The notes beneath the pieces are model-generated. The model was not told where the DNA came from and ran no database searches. It was given only the letters and a program-made list of their open reading frames with translations. The position numbers and the translations under genes are program-made. DNA of 7,917 bases from an uncultured Bacilli bacterium. Lineage in GTDB: Bacteria > Bacillota_I > Bacilli_A > RF39 > UBA660. The DNA lies in assembly GCA_947594675.1 (NCBI GenBank), contig CANQEF010000053.1, forward strand, positions 1-7,917, written 5' to 3'. Positions 5,094 through 7,917 of the stretch are shown here, piece after piece. The first letter of the stretch is position 1; each line of letters begins with the position of its first letter.

Positions 5094-5180
5094 GCTCGTA
5101 TGGCGGAATTGGTAGACGCGGTAGACTCAAAATCTACTTCTAGCGATAGAGTTCCGGTTCAAGTCCGGATACGAGCACCA
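5094..5180 (+). tRNA. tRNA-Leu, anticodon CAA (reads UUG)
   Basis: All arms fold. The acceptor GCTCGTA (5094-5100) pairs with TACGAGC (5170-5176); A5177 is the discriminator and CCA (5178-5180) is encoded. The anticodon stem GTAGA/TCTAC (5121-5125, 5133-5137) encloses CTCAAAA, giving anticodon CAA at 5128-5130. A long variable arm (TCTA-GCGA-TAGA, starting at 5139) marks a class II tRNA, as expected for leucine. The T arm is TCCGG-TTCAAGT-CCGGA. The length of 87 is normal. It lies between scpB and a terminator with no other tRNA in view. Confidence 0.98.
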
Positions 5181-5222
5181 AATTGATAAGAACCTTGTAA
5201 TTACCAAGTAAAAATAGAAAAC

Positions 5223-5244
5223 GTCCTTGAAAAAGGACATTTTT
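5223..5244 (+). terminator. Terminator of tRNA-Leu
   Basis: GTCCTT (5223-5228) and AAGGAC (5233-5238) pair around a GAAA tetraloop, followed by five Ts (5240-5244). The stem can be lengthened past one mismatch by A-T pairs between 5218-5221 and 5240-5243. It begins 43 bases after the tRNA end. Confidence 0.8.
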
Positions 5245-5275
5245 ATGTTACAGTGAATTTGTCAAGGAAACTTGC

Positions 5276-5323
5276 ATAAAATAAAAATGGAATACCTAAT
5301 TTTGTTGAGTTAGGTACTATTCC
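5276..5323 (-). terminator. Candidate minus-strand terminator
   Basis: Read on the minus strand, GGAATA-GTA-CCTAA (5323 to 5310) pairs with TTAGGTATTCC (5299 to 5289), 11 pairs with a 3-base bulge. The stem is followed at once by ATTTTTATTTTAT (5288 to 5276). On the plus strand no T tract follows, so the signal is directional. No minus-strand protein gene ends here. Confidence 0.55.
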
Positions 5324-5553
5324 AAGTTTTGTAGATTAGTACCGACTTATATAAAACTTATGTTAACCTTTAATATAACAATAATTTTGCATTTTTAATT
5401 TAATACATGAATAATTGTCAATTTTTCTCTATTATTTTTACCATATATTATTATATTTATAACCAGTTCCAACAATTTGATGTGGTACTTTTCTTTTTTG
5501 CAAAACATAGTCATGAAAATTATTATTTTTAGACTATTCCCTTTTCTTCGCAT

Positions 5554-5562
5554 ATTATAGCA
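5554..5562 (-). promoter_or_regulatory. Candidate minus-strand extended -10 promoter
   Basis: The minus strand reads TGCTATAAT here, a perfect extended -10. There is no recognisable -35 at 17 bases. Transcription would start near 5547 and run toward the hairpin at 5323-5289, about 270 bases in all. Confidence 0.45.
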
Positions 5563-5629
5563 CATCTTTTCTTTTTTTCTAGTAATATTTATTAAGCATG
5601 AAAAATCTAAGAATTTAAAACTAATTTTG

Positions 5630-5638
5630 TGGTATTAT
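5630..5638 (+). promoter_or_regulatory. Candidate promoter of the 96-residue protein gene
   Basis: TGGTATTAT is an extended -10 with 5 of 6 matches in the hexamer. No clear -35 is seen. The predicted start near 5645 leaves a leader of only about 11 bases, with the ribosome binding site at its 5' end. Confidence 0.4.
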
Positions 5639-5655
5639 ATAAATAGGTGAGTATT

Positions 5656-5946
5656 ATGCAATTAAAAGATCAATTTAAGTATTTAATTGGTGGCTATTAT
5701 GGAGTTAATTTAATTGATGAATATCCTTTAAAAGTTTATATCTTAAAAGATATTGAAAATTATATTAAAGATTTTATAAAGGCTAATCCTATTAAAGATT
5801 TTGATTATAAAGAACAAGCTGATATTATAAAATCTGAATTAACAGATAAAACAAAATTGCAAGATGCTTTAATTGTACTACAAATGATTAATGCTCCTAT
5901 GGAATTAGTCTTTATTATTAAAAAACGTCTTAAAAGTAATAAATAG
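5656..5946 (+). CDS. Small conserved-looking hypothetical protein
   Basis: I do not recognise this 96-residue protein. It has no signal peptide, membrane segment or cysteine. It looks like a soluble, mostly helical protein: a helix-prone N-terminus with KYLIGGYYGVNLIDEYPL (8-25), then lysine- and aspartate-rich amphipathic stretches, then a hydrophobic-patterned C-terminal half (IVLQMINAPMELVFIIKKRL). I chose ATG 5656 over the in-frame GTG at 5647 because AGGTGAG (5645-5651) is well placed for the ATG and would contain the GTG. Codon use matches neighbouring genes and the frame is clean, so it is probably a real gene. It is followed 51 bases later by a separately promoted lipoprotein gene. 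Confidence 0.7.
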   Translation: MQLKDQFKYLIGGYYGVNLIDEYPLKVYILKDIENYIKDFIKANPIKDFDYKEQADIIKSELTDKTKLQDALIVLQMINAPMELVFIIKKRLKSNK

Positions 5947-5976
5947 TTGTTAATGAAAGTAATAATGTGATATAGT
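5947..5976 (+). promoter_or_regulatory. Candidate promoter of the lipoprotein-methyltransferase operon
   Basis: TTGTTA (5947-5952) and TATAGT (5971-5976) are 18 bases apart, with TGA (5968-5970) giving an extended -10. The start near 5983 would leave about 15 bases before the ATG, containing AAGGTAGG (5983-5990). Confidence 0.5.
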
Positions 5977-5997
5977 TTTTATAAGGTAGGTAGTTTC

Positions 5998-6837
5998 ATG
6001 AAAATAAAAAAGTCTTTTAAGATAATTTTTGCTTTTATAATTATAATTGTATTTTGTTGTAGTTGTGATGGTAATGTTACTAGGGATATAAGACATGCAG
6101 GTTATTCTTTAAGTAATGATAAGTTTGTATGTGATGATGTTATGCCAAAAAATGATAAAGATCAATCATATAAGAGGATAAAATATTTTAAGGATAATTA
6201 TTTTATTACTGAGGATGGAGAAATATATGATATTTCTTTAGGTTTGAAATACTCTAATGATCAAAATTGCGTAGTAGCAAACACTTCTGTTTTAGTTGAT
6301 TCAGTATTTGGTGATATTGCAAAAGGAAAAGATGGTGGGTACTATTATTTAACTGCACAAAATAACATTTCTAGATTTGGTGCAATTCCTACAACAGATA
6401 TGGCTTATCAATTATATGTTTTGTTGCTTGGTGATAGTAATAATTTAAAGGTTCAGGCACTTGATAATAATATAGGTAGCTATCTTGTTTTAAAAACTGA
6501 TGGGAATGTGTATAAGTATATTGTGTCAAGAAGTCAAGATAATAAAAATTATGTTGTAATAAGTACTAATATTATGTATAGTAAAGATCAGTTTGGTGAT
6601 TATATAGTAGATTTTTCTTATAAGGGTAATAATTTGGGTACTTTTATTAAAACAGATTCTTCTGTTTATAGGATGAAAATAAGTAATTATGAAGAATGTA
6701 ATAAGTATGCAGATGTTTCTTGTACTTATGAGATGATGGAAGATCAAATCTTTGTTGATTATAGAGATAAGATTTTGGCTTTTAATGGTTCTACTTTAAT
6801 AACTACTTATGGAAGAATATTTTCAGTGACTTCTTAG
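5998..6837 (+). CDS. Putative lipoprotein with propeller-like repeats
   Basis: The 279-residue protein starts with a lysine-rich N-terminus and a hydrophobic core (7-19), then Phe-Cys-Cys-Ser-Cys (19-23). Cys23 is the likely lipid-modified residue, although Cys rather than Leu at -3 makes the lipobox atypical. The mature part would face outward from the membrane. A short motif, aromatic/Leu-Ile-x-Thr-x-Asp-Gly-x-Ile/Val-Tyr, recurs: FITEDGEIYDI (69-79), LVLKTDGNVYKYI (163-175), FIKTDSSVYRM (216-226) and LITTYGRIFSV (267-277), with a weaker YLTAQNNISRF (118-127 region). Such strand pairs are typical of beta-propeller blades (RCC1- or WD-like), so a secreted propeller domain is my inference; no named family is recognised. 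The start follows AAGGTAGG at good spacing. The gene lies 13 bases before the methyltransferase gene, probably in one operon. Confidence 0.7.
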   Translation: MKIKKSFKIIFAFIIIIVFCCSCDGNVTRDIRHAGYSLSNDKFVCDDVMPKNDKDQSYKRIKYFKDNYFITEDGEIYDISLGLKYSNDQNCVVANTSVLVDSVFGDIAKGKDGGYYYLTAQNNISRFGAIPTTDMAYQLYVLLLGDSNNLKVQALDNNIGSYLVLKTDGNVYKYIVSRSQDNKNYVVISTNIMYSKDQFGDYIVDFSYKGNNLGTFIKTDSSVYRMKISNYEECNKYADVSCTYEMMEDQIFVDYRDKILAFNGSTLITTYGRIFSVTS

Positions 6838-6850
6838 TGGGAGTGATTTT

Positions 6851-7726
6851 ATGTTGGTTACACAAGATTGGAAAGATTATGAATTAATTGATGCATCTAG
6901 GGGAATGAAATTAGAAAGATGGGATAATATATTTTTACTTAGACCTGATCCACAAATTATTTGGGATAATGGGGATTTAGAAGAAAAATATAAAGATAAA
7001 ATAAGTGCTATATATTATAGAAGTAATAAGGGTGGCGGTTGTTGGGAAAATTTAAAGCAAATTCCTAGTAGTTGGATTGTTAAATATAAGGATTTAAAGT
7101 TTAACATTAAACAGATGGGTTTTAAACATACAGGTCTTTTTCCAGAACAGGCTATTAATTGGGACTTTATGATGCAAAAAATTAGGAAGTCTAATAGAAA
7201 AATAAAGGTTTTGAATTTATTTGCCTATACTGGAGGTGCAACGGTTGCTTGTTTGGCAGCTGGGGCAAGTGTTTGTCATGTTGATTCATCAAGAGGAATG
7301 ATTGACTGGTGTAAAGAAAATGTCAAGATTAATGGTTATGAAAATGCAGAGGTTAGATATTTAGTTGATGATGTAGTAAAATTTGTAAAGCGTGAAATTC
7401 GAAGAGGTAATAAATATGATGCTATTGTAATGGATCCACCTAGCTATGGTAAGGGTAGTAATGGAGAAGTTTGGGATATTGAAAAAGATCTTTATTATTT
7501 GGTTCAATTGTGTTGTGAAGTTTTGAGTGATAAGCCTTTGTTTTTTATAATTAATTCTTATACAACGGGGCTTTCTGCTAGTGTACTTGAAAATATTTTA
7601 AGATTAACTGTTTCCAATAAAGTTAAAGGAAAAGTTAGTTGTGGTGAAATCGGATTGCCTATAAAAAATAATAATTTAGTGTTACCTTGTGGAATCTATG
7701 GTAGATGGGAAAAGTATGAAGATTAA
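6851..7726 (+). CDS. Class I SAM-dependent methyltransferase, RlmI/RlmK-like (probable rRNA methyltransferase)
   Basis: The 291-residue protein probably transfers a methyl group from S-adenosylmethionine to a base in rRNA. The SAM-binding motif I is VLNLFAYTGGATVACLAAGA (120-139). The acidic residue ending strand 2 is Asp145 (HVDSS), and Asp173-Asp174 follow strand 3. Motif IV is MDPPSYGKG (194-202), the DPPxFG/YG form typical of the COG1092 23S rRNA methyltransferase group. The N-terminal part (1-110), with GLFPEQAINWDFM (95-107), matches the substrate-side region of that group, but the N-terminal PUA domain of E. coli RlmI is absent. The target base cannot be assigned. The start follows GGGAGTGAT at good spacing. 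The stop overlaps the next gene, a pseudouridine synthase, making an RNA-modification pair. Confidence 0.88.
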   Translation: MLVTQDWKDYELIDASRGMKLERWDNIFLLRPDPQIIWDNGDLEEKYKDKISAIYYRSNKGGGCWENLKQIPSSWIVKYKDLKFNIKQMGFKHTGLFPEQAINWDFMMQKIRKSNRKIKVLNLFAYTGGATVACLAAGASVCHVDSSRGMIDWCKENVKINGYENAEVRYLVDDVVKFVKREIRRGNKYDAIVMDPPSYGKGSNGEVWDIEKDLYYLVQLCCEVLSDKPLFFIINSYTTGLSASVLENILRLTVSNKVKGKVSCGEIGLPIKNNNLVLPCGIYGRWEKYED

Positions 7727-7917
7727 TGTGTTGTATGAAGATAATCATATCATTGTAGTTGAAAAACCGGCCAATGTTTTAAGTCAAGGTGATAGTACGA
7801 ATGATGAAGATTTACTATCGATGGTAAAAAAATATATAAAAGAAAAGTATAATAAACCAGGTAATGTTTATTTAGGACTTGTTCACAGATTGGATAGACC
7901 AGTAGGTGGAATAATGG
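7716..7917 (+). CDS. RluA-family pseudouridine synthase (3' truncated)
   Basis: Only the first 67 residues are in the window. The start ATG overlaps the methyltransferase stop by 11 bases, preceded by a weak GGGA (7707-7710). LYEDNHIIVVEKPANVLSQG (6-25) is the family's opening strand block. GLVHRLDRPVGGIM (54-67) holds the catalytic Asp60, which attacks the uracil-ribose bond during uridine isomerisation. The HRLDRPVGG form is that of short RluA homologues in Firmicutes with unassigned targets. No S4 domain precedes it, unlike RluD or RluB types. The RNA target (rRNA or tRNA) cannot be told. Confidence 0.92.
   Translation, partial: MKINVLYEDNHIIVVEKPANVLSQGDSTNDEDLLSMVKKYIKEKYNKPGNVYLGLVHRLDRPVGGIM

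Larger units (their letters stand above)
5245..5625. other. Long AT-rich intergenic region without a convincing gene
   Basis: No plus-strand frame with a ribosome binding site is seen. The minus strand carries an extended -10 promoter (5554-5562), a hairpin plus T tract (5276-5323) and a competing hairpin arm (5337-5343). It also has a 31-codon stop-free stretch with protein-like composition (5441-5533) that lacks a start and is interrupted upstream by TAG. A small CAAG-GAAA-CTTG hairpin sits at 5263-5274. The region may hold a small RNA, a decayed gene or a genome-specific repeat. Confidence 0.5.

Noticed and set aside
5263..5274. CAAG-GAAA-CTTG mini-hairpin after the tRNA terminator
   Set aside because: The stem is only four pairs, and the plus strand has no T tract; it is too weak to call a terminator.
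5395..5553. 52-codon minus-strand frame starting at the ATG at 5553
   Set aside because: There is no ribosome binding site, the ATG lies upstream of the predicted transcription start, and the sequence is Ile/Lys/Asn-rich.
6526..6747. 73-codon minus-strand frame
   Set aside because: It is opposite the lipoprotein gene, with Ile/Thr/Tyr-rich composition typical of the complement of AT-rich coding DNA.

Overview
The window is AT-rich DNA (hand counts give about 23% G+C in bases 601-660) from a Gram-positive bacterium of the Bacillota. It carries core endospore genes (a SpoIIAA-like protein, a sigma-F/G-type sigma factor, SpoVAC, SpoVAD, SpoVAE), three Spo0A boxes and the ScpA/ScpB chromosome-segregation pair. 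TGA is a true stop (spoVAC ends with it exactly where the family ends), so this is the standard bacterial code and not the Mycoplasma code. The likely source is an uncultured, possibly gut-dwelling, spore-forming member of the Bacilli or Clostridia; the exact lineage cannot be fixed from this window.

Layout. 1-435 is the 3' end of a protein with a formylglycine-generating-enzyme-like (FGE-like) domain, richer in G+C than its neighbours. 453-495 holds three TGTCGAA Spo0A boxes, followed by a two-gene spoIIA operon (550-1532) that ends in a terminator overlapping the last stop codon. 1586-3370 is a minimal spoVA operon (C-D-E), with its terminator inside the convergent gene downstream. 3367-3669 on the minus strand encodes an RNHCP-type zinc protein whose promoter is back to back with the scpA promoter. 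3755-5045 is scpA-scpB. 5094-5180 is tRNA-Leu(CAA) with its own promoter and terminator. 5245-5625 has no convincing gene but shows signs of a minus-strand transcript. 5656-5946 encodes a small unknown protein. 5998-7917 is a lipoprotein gene followed by an rRNA-type methyltransferase gene and the start of a RluA-type pseudouridine synthase gene.

How the genes work together. The left half is a piece of the sporulation programme. Spo0A would switch on spoIIAA-sigF, the forespore sigma factor would act next, and the spoVA genes would build the channel that moves dipicolinic acid into the spore and out at germination. The textbook sigma-F switch is spoIIAA-spoIIAB-sigF. Here spoIIAB, the anti-sigma factor and kinase, is absent between the two genes. 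The SpoIIAA-like protein also has glutamate where the phosphorylated serine should be, and the sigma factor lacks about 35 N-terminal residues. Together these suggest a rewired or decayed sigma-F control circuit, which is the most notable thing in the window. The right half is housekeeping: chromosome condensation, a tRNA and a probable RNA-modification pair.
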